Part shown: positions 43,206 through 56,678 of the stretch, piece after piece
Layout: every line of letters begins with the position of its first letter
Position numbering within the stretch: position 1 is the first letter of the stretch
Assembly (NCBI GenBank): GCA_027886185.1
Contig: WOAB01000103.1
Coordinates: 1,178,001-1,242,000 of the forward strand
Length of the DNA stretch: 64,000 nucleotides
Source of the DNA: Rheum nobile
Lineage: Eukaryota; Streptophyta; Magnoliopsida; Caryophyllales; Polygonaceae
Reading direction: 5' to 3'
The notes under the pieces: generated by a model
The model's input: only the letters and a program-made list of their open reading frames with translations
Databases searched by the model: none
What the model was told of the DNA's origin: nothing
Program-made: the position numbers and the translations under genes

Positions 43206-46200
43206 ATGGTGAACACAAGGAACACCATTCGTACTGGTGCTGGGCCAAGCAACGACCCCAGACCAAACGTGAGGAATGTCCCGAACCCTGTGGAGGAACA
43301 CGAGTCTGTTTCCAACAACAATCCTAGAGGCAGTGACCAAGCTCAGGTCAACATTCCAGTGGTATTTGACGCCACAGCAATAGAGGTAATTCGGGGGATT
43401 GTAATGCAAGCATTCACCGACATCATGCGACCAATTGTGCCTCAGGCACAGGCTGTGCCAATTCCTCCAGCGGTTCCTAGATTTGACGAGCCAGTTGTCC
43501 ATGCGCCGCAAGAAGAAGCAGTCAGGAGTAGGGGCGACTATGGCCGAGCACTGAAGGCCATAAGCTCTATGAGGCCCGACTGCTATGATGGGAAGGGAGA
43601 ACCAGTCAGGGTGGCACATTGGTTCTCGCACATGGAGCGACTATTCCGAAATGTTGAGTGCACTGAAGCAGAGAAGGTGCACATTACATCCCTTCAGCTG
43701 AAGGAAGTAGCCAGTGAATGGTGGGAAGGTATAGGTTTGGCTGATCACCCAGGTTTGAATTGGGGAATATTTAAAGCCAAGATGACTGGTCGTTTCTTTT
43801 CCCGAGCTATGAGGGAAGAGAAACACAAGGAGTTTCTATATCCAAGGACGGATGGTTTGAGAGTGACTGAGCTTGCGACCAAGTTCAATCATCTATTGCA
43901 GTATGTTGGGCCGGAGGTGTCCAATGAGGAGCAAAAGATCTGGCATTTTCACGAGTGGATGAACCCAGATATTAAGCCACTAATGATACGTCAAGGATGC
44001 TCTACTCTGGAGCAGTACGTGGACGCTGCCTATAAGTTGGAAGTGACTCTGGAGGAGTCAACAAAGAAACAAAGTCGCCAGAGGTCAATGCAGGGCCAGT
44101 CTCAGGCGAGTGGATTCAAGCATCCCGCGCCACCGTCTAATTTTGCCAAGTCTGGCAGAGCAAAAATGGATATGACTCATGGAGGGTCTATACGTCAATC
44201 GGGCCAGGGCAAGAGTCCGATCCAATGCTATAACTGTGGTACACACGGACACAAGAGTAATGAGTGTCCGAAGGAGAAGAAGACGTGTTTTGGCTGTGAA
44301 AAGGTGGGACATTTGCAGAAGTTCTGTTCACAGCAAAGGCAGAAAGTAGCTGAGTCGCAGCAAGGGTCAGTTAATCAGAACAATCGACCTAAGTTCAGAC
44401 CAGTGGAAGCTCTTAGTCCTTCGATGCATACGTATGCACAGAATAAGGGGAAAGCCCCAGCTGCTTTTGGAAGTCAAGGTGAACGCCTTTACGAGATGCG
44501 TGAGGCGGATGGACCTAATGCTCCAATTTCTCAAGGTACTCTATACCTTCATTCTACTTCTGTATGTAAGTTATTTGATTCGGGTGCTACCCATTCTTTT
44601 ATTTCGGAAAGTTATGTCAGTAAGTTAGGGTTAGTATGCAACGAGGTTTGTGAACCTTTCGTTGTGAATCTTCCTAATGGTGAACATTTGGTTGGAACCA
44701 AGCGTCTGTCTGAATTTCCAATTACCATCCAGGGTAAGAAGTTCGAAGCAAATTTGATCTGTATAGCCATGGATCCATATGACATTATTCTCGGTATGGA
44801 TTGGTTGATGCGTCATGGGGCGGTAATCGATTTTAGCTCAAGGACTGTGACGGTGTCATCTGGGGGCCAGTATGTATGCAAGTTTAAGGGTCAGAATGAC
44901 GCTAATAACGGCAGGCTTATCAATGCGATGGCTGCGTTTAAGCTACTTCGACAAGGTTGTGTCGGGTACCTGTGCTATCTGGACGAGCCCAAGAAAGATG
45001 AACCTTCAATTCCTGATATTCCGGTTGTTTGTGAATTTCCGGATGTCTTTCCGGAGGAGATTCCTGGTTTACCCCCGCATCGTGACGTAGAATTTACTAT
45101 TGATCTCGAGCCTGGTACTGTGCCAATCTCTAAGGAACCATACCGGATGGCTCCTCCTGAGATGCAAGAGTTGAAGAAGCAACTCGAAGATCTTCTTGAG
45201 AAGGGTTATATAAGGCCGAGTGCATCGCCTTGGGGTGCTCCGGTCTTGTTCGTCAAGAAGAAGGATGGATCGTTTCGACTTTGTATCGACTATCGTGAGT
45301 TGAATAAGGTCACGATCAATAATAAGTATCCGTTGTCGAGGATTGATGATCTGTTGGATCAATTGCAGGGAGCAAAGGTATTTTCCAAAATTGATCTGAG
45401 CTCTGGTTACCATCAGCTCAGGATTCGTGAGGAGGATATCCCGAGGACTGCATTCCGGACGAGATATGGTCACTACGAGTTCGTAGTCATGCCATTTGGA
45501 CTTACCAATGCTCCGGCAATCTTTATGGATCTCATGCATCGATGTTTTCACCAGTGCTTGGATAAGTTTGTGGTGGTCTTCATCGACAACATTTTGATCT
45601 ATTCCCCGAGCGTAGAAGCTCATGAGGAACATCTTCGGATTACCTTGTCAGTCCTTAGACAAAATCAGTTGTACGCAAAGTTGTCTAAGTGTGACTTTTG
45701 GAACAAGGAAGTGGCTTTCTTAGGCCATGTGATTAATGAGAATGGGGTTATGGTTGATCCCCAGAAGATTGAAGCAGTAGCCAATTAGAAGCGGCCTTAG
45801 AATGTGAAGAAGGTGCGCAGTTTTCTAGGACTCGCTGGTTATTATAGACGGTTCTTAGAGGGATTCTCTAAGATCGATCTACCTATGACCGGTCTGCTCC
45901 GCAAAGTCCATACGAAGTTTGTCTAGGATGACAAGTGCGAGGCCAGTTTTTAGAAGTTGAAGCAATGTCTGACCTCCGCACCAGTGTTAGCGCTACCAGA
46001 AGGGACTGATCGTTATGTGGTCTATAGTGATGCTTCGAAGAGTAGTTTGGGATGTGTGCTGATGTAGAGAGGCAAGGTTATTGCATACGCATCCCGACAA
46101 TTGAAGAATTATGAGGCAAACTATCCGACACATGATCTAGAACTAGCAGCCGTTGTTTTTGCACTGAAGATTTGGAGGCACTATATCTATGGTGTAAGGT

Positions 46201-47927
46201 GTCAAGTCTTCACCGATCACAAGAGTCTCAAATATATATTCACTCAGAAGGAGCTAAATATGAGACAACGTCGCTGGTTAGAGCTGCTCAAAGACTACGA
46301 CATCGAATTGTTGTATCATCCGGGCAAGGCTAATGTAGTAGCCGATGCATTGAGCTGGAAGACGCCGCACGAGACTACAGTGGCTTTACTTACTACTTAG
46401 ACCAAGCTGAACCAAGGGTTGTGCGAGATTGAAGTCTTGTACGATCAGCGTAGAGGATATCTGAGTATGCTTGAGATTCAGGACACGTTGCTAGATCAAA
46501 TCAGGGAAAAGCAGATTGATGATGTAGTCATTGTGAAGCTAAGTAGTGAAGTGATGGACGGGAAAGCTCCCGGTTTCGTGATTCGGGAAGATGGATCACT
46601 CTGGTTTCAGGACCGGATTTGTGTACCTGACGTTGATGGTCTTCGCCAGTTGGTGATGAAAGAGGCCCATTCGTCAGCTTATTCTGTACATCCAGGCTCT
46701 AGCAAGATGTACAAGGACCTCAGAACGAAGTTCTGGTGGCCCGACATGAAGTGGGATATAGCAGAGTTTGTGGCAAAATGCTTGACTTCTCAAAAGGTCA
46801 AGATAGAACACCGTAGACCTGGTGGTGAGTTACTACCTCTCCCAGTGCCAGAATGGAAATGGGAGGATATGGCTATGGATTTCATCACAGGGCTACCAAA
46901 GACTCAAAGTCAAAAGGATGCTATATGGGTAATCATTGACAGGCTCACGAACAGTGCTCACTTCGTGGCTATCAAGTCAACATGGGGAACCTAGAAGCTA
47001 TCTGAAGTGTTTTTACACGAGATTGTCCGTTTGCATGGTACTCCAAAGACCATTGTATCAAATCGTGATGGCTGATTCATGTCAAGATTCTGGAAAGAAC
47101 TACATAAGGCCATGGGAACCGAGTTGAAATTCAAAACTGCGTTTCATCCTCAGACGGATGGACAGTCTGAGAGGACCATCCAGACCTTGGAAGATATGCT
47201 AAGAGCTTGTACACTCGATCATCCGACTAGCTGGGAGAACAGCCTGAGTCTGATTGAGTTCATGTACAACAACAGTTGGCATGCTACCATTAAGATGGCT
47301 CCATTCGAGGCTTTGTACGGTCGAAGGTGCAGATCTCCGATTTGTTGGGATGAAAATGCCGACAAGGTTCTACTCGGACCGGAGTTATTCGAAAGGACTG
47401 CCTCGGACATTACTTTGATAAGACAAAGGATGTTGACCGCTCAGAGTCGACAAAAGTATTATGCAGATATGAATCGCAGAAATGCTGAGTTTGAGGTTGG
47501 TGACAAAGTGTTCGTTAGAGTATCGCCATCAAAGGGTGTGTTTAGATTTGTCAAGCATGGGAAGTTTAACCCTCGCTATGTGGGACCGTTTGAGATCCTT
47601 GATAGAGTGGGGTCTCTAGCGTATCGTTTGGCATTGCCGCCATCGGCAAATCCAGTGCATAACGTGTTCCACGTATCTTTGTTGAGGAAGTACATTCCAG
47701 GTGAGTCTCATGTGCTGAGTTATGACGACATCGAGATTCAGACAAATGGTACCTACGAAGAGATACCGGTGCGTATTCTCGAACGTCGTGAGAAGCAGTT
47801 ACGGAACAAGGTGGTACCATTGGTACGGATTTTGTGGTCCAAGTCAGGAACTGAAGAAGTTACTTGGAAAACCTGGGAAACGGAGGCGGATATGCTTAGA
47901 CGTTTTCCCGAGCTATTTTCGGCCTAG
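43206..47927 (+). pseudogene. Tekay-like gag-pol, copy 1
   Basis: One frame of 1573 codons runs from ATG 43206 (MVNTRNTIRTG) to TAG 47925-47927 with no frameshift. Gag has zinc knuckles CYNCGTHGHKSNEC and CFGCEKVGHLQKFC. Protease has FDSGATHSFIS. RT has FSKIDLSSGYHQLRI and VFIDNILIYS, then RNase H (VIAYASRQLK, THDLELAAVVFAL, VVADALSWK) and integrase (HPGSSKMYKDL, CLTSQ, MDFITGLPK, SNRDG). The C-terminal end is chromodomain-like. Eight premature stops (45786, 45798, 45924, 45951, 46065, 46398, 46992, 47073) are all single transitions from Gln, Trp or Arg codons as read in copy 2. RT FIDD is FIDN, integrase SDRD is SNRD and its last zinc Cys is Ser. It is not functional. Confidence 0.92.
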
Positions 47928-48033
47928 TTTCGGGGTCGAAACCTTTTTAAGGGGGTAGTGTTGTAACGCCTCGCTTTTCTTTGGTTTATTCGGCCAAGTT
48001 TCGGGGTCGAAACTTTTTGTAAGGGGGAGGTGA
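47928..48033 (+). promoter_or_regulatory. Duplicated polypurine tract before LTR 2
   Basis: The phrase TTTCGGGGTCGAAAC plus a purine tract occurs twice: AAGGGGGTAGTG then TTGTAACGCC, and AAGGGGGAGGTGA then TGTAATACCC (the true LTR start at 48034). The first looks like a decayed copy of the tract plus the first bases of an LTR. The same double arrangement precedes LTR 3 (62501-62606). Confidence 0.75.
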
Positions 48034-50433
48034 TGTAATACCCCTCATTTTTAGTAAAGAGTTTTTTTGGTAAGTTTTCCAAACACTCGTATTGTAGTCG
48101 AATTATTTTCAGAGAAGTTCAGACTTTCTGTTAAATACTTGATCTCCGTAATAATTCCTTGAGTGGAATAAAATACATTCGAAGTATTTTTTGGGTTTAG
48201 AATAATTGTTCGGGTACGAATATATTTAACCCGGGGTTAAAACCCATATCCAAGATTCTTCTCGGTCAAAAATGGGCTTCCCGGTCAAAAATGGGCAAAA
48301 GGCACAAAATTGGCCTTGACCGCACCCGCGGTCATACCCACCGCACCCCGCGGTCAGGAACTGGTCGCCACCGCACCCCGCGATGAGACCCACCGCACCC
48401 GCACCGTGATGATGGCTTCTCTGCTCCACCGAACTCGTCTGAGCTGCTTGACGATCTTGTCCCCGGTGAGGCGGTGGGAGAGGGGGCCAGCTGGACTCCT
48501 TCTGGCTCCTTGATGGCCTATAAAAGGAGGGGGCTAAGAGGAGGAGGTCATTCCACTCTCTCTCTCCCTTAAATCTTTCTTTCTTTCACCGCCATTGTCT
48601 CCGGAATTGCAAGCGTCGCCGGAGTTCTTCAAGGTCTTCGCCAGAGTTGCCATAGGAGGAGGAGGTGCCCTCAAGGTGGTGGTTAGTGACACAAGGAGTT
48701 TGGAAGTCGAAACCAACCCAAGTCGAGCCCCATCGTCTTCCCCGGTGAGTTTTTGATGTCGGCGTCTCGCCTCTGTAGCCTCGCCACACCCACGGTCAAG
48801 CCGTCGCACCCGCGGTGGGCCTGGGCGTGTATGGTTGTGGCTTGGGCTTTGTGATCTCATTTGGGACTTTCGTTCCTTCGATTTCGTTCGTTTTTCTTTA
48901 GATTCGTACTTTTATTGTCGAATCAAACTTAGGGTTTCGTTATGGGTCGTTCCGTAGGACATCATAATCTGAGTTCTTCCTCGTTTCGGACCCGGAAACC
49001 CGTCGTCTCAAGCTTCGTTGAGCTTCGTCTAATCTAAGGCAAGTAGCGGTTCGCTCTTGCTTATCATTCCATATTTATATTGATTATCAATTGTTTAATT
49101 GTTAATTAATTTGGGATGAATTGTTGTTTTCGTCTTTGAACAGTTTTGATAACTGTATGTGATTTGAAAAGAGATATTATAATAGGTTGTATATTGCTAG
49201 AACAACGCTATTATATATATATATATGATTGAAATACATATATTATAATAGGTTGTATATACTGCTAGAAACAACGCTATTATATCTGTTATTGGCCTCG
49301 ATGGCTTTGATGTGAATTATTGCTCTTATGTTTTAACTGTTTAGTTAGAACGAGTATTCGTAGAAACACTATGTACCTTGCGAGGTTTAGTGGTTTCTTG
49401 ATAATGGTGCTAGGATGATTTTCCCTAGTATCTTCGGTCATGACCTTACCCTTACTCAGGGTACGTGCACACAGCTGGTGCCGCCATTTGGGATGTATTC
49501 CCTTTGATATCTCTTGAGGAGATCCGATATCTCTCGTGAAGAGATCTTAAAAGCTTATAACGTGAAATGTACGTTTTGGAATTAAATAAGATAAGTGATT
49601 TAGTGCACATAATTAATGAACCTTGGGCGAGAAGTACAACGTGGAAACTCGTCTGGGCTTCGATTAGAGTAAGTCCACCTTCCGAATCTGAATTCGCATT
49701 ATGCGGTGAGGTTTGTCGTGGACCCAAATAGTCAAGTCGCTTTTAAACCTTTGCGTGAAACTTTAATGTTCCCAAACACTTGTTATACTTCCGATAAGAC
49801 TCAATTCGTTGAAGTCTTCTCTTCATATGTTTCCTTAAGACTCATTCTTTCAGAGTTCTTTCTCTTGATCATGCCTTTTCGTATATTTCAGTAGGAGTAT
49901 GGTGGTTGACTATCGTCATCGACTTTTATTCGAGAAGCGATGAGTCTAACCTAATACGACTACTTAGAACCTTTCTGTTTTACCCTTGCATAGTCTTTCA
50001 TTAGACTAACCAACCGGTTATATTCCCTTGCATGGTTGGCTGGTGTCATCCGTCTCATACGGCACTCAGATAAACTGCAGTTCCAATGAAGGCTGGAAAC
50101 GACAACGAAGGCAGTTGGAATTTTGAAGAGTTTTACCAGGTTGAGATTCCTTGGCGGGTGATCGTTTAGATCAAGACCCTTGTGTTATTTTATTTTAAAG
50201 ACTTTCGCTGTGTTAAACATATTTTATGTCAAGATTACTCTGTATTTCAGTTGTATTTCGGATTATGGATGTAATGCCGAGACAATAATTTTAATCAAAA
50301 GTTGTGATATTTTGTATTATAACTGTTGTTTTATGATTTATATAAACGGGTTAAGCTTGGGGTGGCTTCGGATGTGAAATCTGAGGTCACTGGCGGTAAT
50401 ACCTTTCAAGGATATATATTTGGGGGTGTTACA
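48034..50433 (+). repeat. Tekay-like LTR 2 (shared)
   Basis: 2400 bp, the same ends as LTR 1. TATAAA is at 48519-48524. It is 3' LTR of the first interior and 5' LTR of the second. The CCGCACCCGCGG words are retained with base changes. Confidence 0.9.
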
Positions 50434-50667
50434 GATCTAGTATCAGGGCCGTATTTTTTTAAAACGGGTGGGTTTTAAAACATTTTCTTGGGACAAATTT
50501 TTTTGTAAACCGTTTACTCGTTTGAAACTGAGAAATGTTTTCAAAGGCTCTGAATTTCCAAGTAAAATTTTTATTATGCCGATCTAGTCGTGCCTTCACT
50601 TTAGTCTGATATGGAAGCGAACTTCTATATTTAGAAAGACTAACTCTTTTCTCGTCACCCGTAGGTT

Positions 50668-51972
50668 ATGGGTGCATGCTTTTCTCTTCGAAGGGACTCG
50701 GAAGAAACCGAGGTGGCTTCCCCATCTCCATTAAGGCTTGAGTTTCCAGTTCTCCTGCGATGCTTCGAAGTAGGAGAATCAAGTAGTCCACCCGAGGAGG
50801 TGAAGACTGTACTACCTGAGTCAGTAGTACTAGTGTCCGATAGGGCCAAGGTTCCAGTGGCAGAACCTACAGAGGAGCCAAGGGAGGACACGGAAAATGA
50901 AGAGGAGTGGTCAAGATATGCAAGAGGGCATTACAACGACGACTTCATGATTGAGATGATTCCCGAGGAGGATCTAGAAGAAGAGGATCATGAAGAAGAT
51001 CCGAAAGAGGATCCGGAAGAAGAGGAGGACCCCGAGGAGGACCTCGAGGGACAGGGCCATGAGTCTGATGGCTTAGAGCGCTTATTGGTGGGCAGCAAGG
51101 ACCCGGAAATGGAATTTATCTATCCAAGCCCGGAGTTGCCGCCTGAGCAAGAGTACTCGCCATTGACTTCGGCCGATTGGGGTACACTTTACGAGGTGGC
51201 TTCCCCATCTCCATTAAGGCTTGAGTTTCCAGTTCTCCTGCGATGCTTCGAAGTAGGAGAATCAAGTAGTCCACCCGAGGAGGTGAAGACTGTACTACCT
51301 GAGTCAGTAGTACTAGTGTCCGATAGGGCCAAGGTTCCAGTGGCAGAACCTACAGAGGAGCCAAGGGAGGACACGGAAAATGAAGAGGAGTGGTCAAGAT
51401 ATGCAAGAGGGCATTAAAACGACGACTTCATGATTAAGATGATTCCCGAGGAGGATCTAGAAGAAGAGGATCCGGAAGAAGAGGAGGACCCCGAGGAGGA
51501 CCTCGCGGGACAGGGTCACGAGTCTGATGGCTTAGAGCGCTTATTGGTGGGCAGCGAGGACAGGGATATGGAATTTATCTATCCAAACCCGGAGTTGCCG
51601 CCTGAGCAAGAGTACTCGTCATTGACTTCGGCCGATTAGGGTACACTTTACAAGGTGGTATTTCCCAGAAGAAGAAATGGTCTACAAAATGCATCTGAGA
51701 ACTCACAGCCTATTCCTGTTCAGAGAAGGCTAATGTTGAGTCCTGACTCGCGAGAGGCACTTCGCCTAAGTCAGATGTTTTCCCCTGAAGAGCGCCGCCA
51801 GATGGACAAGGCGGTTGAGCATGCTCGAAGAAGGGCAAGACCAAGCAATGAGCCATGTGCTCCAGGACCGAGCAGGGTGAGGAGTCTTTCACCAGACTCC
51901 GATGGTAAACCCCGATCAAAGAAGCCATGTATGAGAAGTGGCGATTATAGGAAATGTTTTAGGGCGCCATGA
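50668..51972 (+). pseudogene. Acidic ORF before gag, copy 2, with internal tandem duplication
   Basis: It starts MGACFSLRRDSEETE as in copy 1. A 486-bp segment (50711-51196) is followed directly by a second copy starting at 51197. The frame closes at TAA 51415-51417 (TAC in the first unit), later at TAG near 51639, and resumes to 51972 with the same Arg-rich end. The second unit also has a small deletion in the acidic tract. This is a degraded version of 42140-42985. Confidence 0.75.
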
Positions 51973-53853
51973 TTGGGCCAGTGCTGATTAGCAGTTTCTT
52001 TTCTTGTATTTCAGTTCATTTTGTTAAGAACCTAAATCTTCGAGTAACTTTGTCTTGACGCTCGAGAGATCCCTTTTGTAAAATGTATTAGCTCAGTTGA
52101 GCTTATCAATGAAAATTACCAAGTTTGATCTATTCTGAGTTGATTTTTATTACGTTAAACATATTTAATGATATTAATATAATAAAATACTTGAAATTTG
52201 ATCGGTAAACAGATGGTGAACACAAAGAACACCATTCGTACTAGTGCTGGGCCAAGCAACGACCCCAGACCAAACGTGAGGAATGTCCCGAACCCTGTAG
52301 AGGAACACGAGTCTGTTTCCAACAACAATCCTAGAGGCAGTGACCAAGCTCAGGTCAACATTCCAGTGGTATTTGACTCCGCAGCAATAGAGGCAATTCG
52401 GGGGATTGTAATGCAAGCATTCACCGACATCATGCGACCAATTGTGCCTCAGGCACAGGCTGTGCCAATTCCTCCAGCGGTTCCTAGATTTGACGAGCCA
52501 GTTGTCCATGCGCCGCAAGAAGAAGCAGTCAGGAGTAGGGGCGACTATGGCCGAGCACTGAAGGCCATAAGCTCTATGAGGCCCGACTGCTATGATGGGA
52601 AGGGAGAACCAGTCAGGGTGGCACATTGGTTCTCGCACATAGAGCGACTATTCCAAAATGTTGAGTGCACTGAAGCAGAGAAGGTGCACATTACATCCCT
52701 TCAGTTGAAGGAAGTAGCCAGTGAATGGTGGGAAGGTACAGGTTTGGCTGATCACCAAGGTTTGAATTGGGGAATATTTAAAGCCAAGATGACTGATCGT
52801 TTCTTTTCCCGAGCTATGAGGGAAGAGAAACACAAGGAGTTTCTATATCCAAGGACGGATGGTTTGAGAGTGACTGAGCTTGCGACCAAGTTCAATCATC
52901 TATTGCAGTATGTTGGGCCGGAGGTGTCCATTGAGGAGCAAAAGATCTGGCATTTCCACGAGTGGATGAACCCAGATATTAAGCCACTAATGATACGTCA
53001 CGGATGCTCTACTCTGGAGCAGTACGTGGACGCTGCCTATAAGTTGGAAGTGACTCTGGAGGAGTCAACAAAGAAACGAAGTCGCCAGAGGTCAATGCAA
53101 GGCCAGTCTCAGGCGAGTGGATTCAAGCATCCCGCGCCACCGTCTAATTTTGCCAAGTCTGGCAGAGCAAAAAAGGATATGACTCATGGAGGGTCTACAC
53201 GTCAATCAGGTCAGGGCAAGAGTCTGATCCAATGCTATAATTGTGGTACACACGGAAACAAGAGTAATGAGTGTTCGATGGAGAAGAAGACGTGTTTTGG
53301 CTGCGAAAAGGTGGGACATTGCAGAAGTTCTGTTCACAGCAAAGGCAGAAAGGAGCTGAGTCGCAGCAAGGGTCAGTTAATCAGAACAATCGACCTATGT
53401 TCAGACCAGTGGAAGCTCCTAGTCCTTCGATGCAGACGTATGCACAGAATAAGGGGAAAGCCCCAGCTGCTTCTGGAAGTCAAGGTCAACGCCTTTATGA
53501 GATGCGTGAGGCGGATGGACCTAATGCTCCAATTTCTCAAGGTACTCTATACCTTCATTCTACTTCTGTATGTATGTTATTTGATTCGGGTGCTACCCAT
53601 TCTTTTATTTCGGGAAGTTGTGTCAGTAAGTTAGGGTTAGTATGCAACGAGGTTTGTGAACCTTTCGTTGTGAATCTTCCTAATGGTGAACATTTGGTTG
53701 GAACCAAGCGTCTGTCTGAATTTCCAATTACCATCCAGGGTAAGAAGTTCGAAGCAAATTTGATCTGTATAGCCATGGCTCCATACGATATTATTCTCGG
53801 TATGGATTGGCTGACGCGTCATGGGCGGTAATCGATTTTAGCTCAAGGACTGT

Positions 53854-55319
53854 TGATAGGCGTTATCGTGACACCTATACAAAATAATCCTAAACAAACC
53901 TAACTAATGTAGTCTGGTAAGTAAGGGTCGAATCCCACAGAGAATCAAATACTATTCCAATGATGTAATTGTATACCAACAAGTAACCAAGGGGGTTTGC
54001 TGATTAAAACCAAAATAAATAAAAACAAAGACTTGAAATCAAATTGGAAAAATAACTCAGCCAAACAAATATCCACACTTCAGATTGATAGATCGATCAT
54101 TGGTTATTCCTAGTCCTCAATACTCATGAAAGTCCTAATCCTTGTTCTGAAATAGTTACCAGTCCAACCAGTCTTGATAACCCTAACTATTAAACAAATC
54201 CCTACTAACCTTCATGATTTAATTCAATAGCAGCAGGAAGTTCAGGAATAGATTGGTACATGCAAGTGTAGCAACCAGTCATACAATTGCATGCAATTAA
54301 TTCTCTACACAAACTAAGGGATTTAGATTCTCAACCAGTATCCTCTAATCCTTAGTAGTATGATCAATAACAATCTCAACAGGTTGTATGGAAAAGGGGA
54401 ACCAATAGCATAATACTAATTTCTCTAGGTTGTCAGACTAGAGGGAACTACTATTAACAATCTAATTGATTTCCTAATCAACAAATCAAGGGGAATCGAT
54501 ATATGATCAATGAGATTAAGCACGAGAGAAAATTAATACAATCATAGAAAGAGTAAAGGAATAACCTCACAATCCAATCAATCCAAAGGCTTCAATTGTC
54601 TGCCTGAGCAAAAGGGAAAAACAACGATGAATGAAACTAGGTCTAACTATTTTCTCTGTGGCAACTAGGTTTTGAGAATTGGATCCTCTCTAAAAAGTCT
54701 TAAACCTAACTTAAATACTAAAGTAATAATTCAGAAATAAAGAAAAGAAAAATAACAAACTTGGAAATAAAGTTTCGGAAATAAAATAAAACGGGAATAA
54801 GAAAACTCGTAAAAGACTTTCAGCGTGTCTCCACCGCGGGTGCGGTGGCTCCACCGCCGGGTGCGGCCATTTAACAGAAACTCCAGTTCTCTGACGACCT
54901 CGCCGCGGGTGCGGCAGTGCCCACCGCTGGGTGCGGTGGGATTCCAGTACTTCAGCTTCTGCGACACTTCAGTAAAAACGCCATAACTTTTGATTCTCAA
55001 CTCGGATTGCGCTCATATTTTGAGGACTTGTAGAAGACTTCAAGATCTAACTCCTCGAATTGGAATCACTCCATTTGGACATCTGAGTAGAGAGAACGAA
55101 CCATTTAAATTCAGCCCACTGTTCTTCTACTCTTCTCTTCACTTCCTTGGCGTCTTCTCCTTGTGGCTTCCTATGATCTCCAAAACAGCTCAAACACCTC
55201 CAAAAACACCAAACTTTGCCCCCAAACGCCATACACATGAATGTGTCTAAATCTACCCGAATGGCACCAATAAACCCTCTAAAGACTCTTACTTAAGCCC
55301 TACAAAGTAGTGCTTATCA
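53854..55319 (-). repeat. LTR (3') of the minus-strand Athila-like element
   Basis: Read on the minus strand, it starts TGATAAGCACTACTTTGTAG like the Athila-like LTRs at 26439 and 33165 and stays similar for over 100 bp. The central part carries CCGCACCCGCGG words (about 54835-54945) instead of GCGATCGC words. Confidence 0.9.
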
Positions 55320-56678
55320 AACTCCCCCATGCTTAGACCTTTGCTCGTCCTCGAGTAAACTAATAAAGAGTCTACTCCTCCAATGCAGCACCCAAGGTCT
55401 CAGGAAACATATCCTCCAACTAAGAGTCACCTAACCCATGCCAAAGCTCCTGGCACCAATCTCATCTACAACACATCCATACTCAACAAGCTTAAGGGGC
55501 AAGCAGAGTACTTCCCCCAAGCATAACCCGGACATCCAATAGTGTGAGTAACCTCTAATCTTAGCCTCCATCTATTGCTCCTTATGCCTCCCAGAGTGAC
55601 CTACCCGACAATCCTTCTTTGACTCCTCTTCTTATGACGCCTCGCCAAGAATAAAGAGAAATCCTAAAATCACTCTTCTTCTTTTTCGCTCATTTTGCCA
55701 AGGCGCCCTTTCGGGTTTTCACCAAGCCACTCATATTTTTTTTTCAAAGATGTGCTCACATTATGCTCACGTCACTCTTGACCTCATATTACCCCAGCCT
55801 AATGCTGGTCCAAGCCACCTGCTTATTGCCTAGGCCGCCCTTTCGGGTTTTCGACCTATCCCAGGATTTTTATGTATGCCTTTTTTCAATTTTTGGCTTT
55901 TTTCTTTATTCTTTTTCTCCTCAGCGACGTAACAAGTATAGAACTCTCCCCCATGCTTAAACATTGCATTGTCCTCAATGTAATGAAAGACAAAAGAATA
56001 GAAGCACAGGGAAAAGCAAAAAATAACTCACAAACGTCGCCAAGCTGCTTGGACACTGTAGGTGTCGCTGGCGGTCTTCTCAATAAATGCCTAGGTCTCT
56101 GGTGTTGGGCGGGTGTCTTCATCAACTCTATAATCTTCTCCTACCGTGCAACCAAAAGGGAACCACTTTGGTGAATAGTGGTATAGCATGTATGGCGGGG
56201 TTGCACGGCCTTCTAGGAACACATGGTGGAGCCCAGATGTAATCATGGTGTGGGTTCTAGTGTTCCTTCTCCTCAGCTGTCAATTGTAGGGCCATCATCG
56301 TTGCCAAATCAAGTGTAAGGCAATGTATCCTCCTTGACAACATGATACGCACCTTCTCCATGGGAAATTCTGGACAGCTGGCCTTCGGTAAAACTTTTTT
56401 TTTATATATATATATATATATTTTTTGCTCCCCGTTTAAGGTTTTTTCGGGGGGTGACTTAGTGCAGGGAAGGAAAGACTTACAATGGTGGTAAACACTT
56501 TCTTCAATAGGCATGGGTCTCCTCCCTGCAGGTTAGTCGGAAACAAAAACAAGAACAAAAACACACCAAAACAAATGCAAAAATAAGGAAAGAAAAACAA
56601 GAAAAGAAAAGCATACCTCGGGTTGCCTCCCGGATAGCGCCTTAGTTATTGTCATGGCTTGACATTGTGCTACTATGA
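55320..56678 (-). other. 3' non-coding region of the Athila-like element
   Basis: On the minus strand it contains GCATGGGGGAG twice (about 55948 and next to the LTR at 55320). GAAAACCCGAAAGGGC-like phrases are at about 55705 and 55840. A TA microsatellite is at 56403-56420. It matches the signal order of 32388-33164. No frame is credible. Confidence 0.65.
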
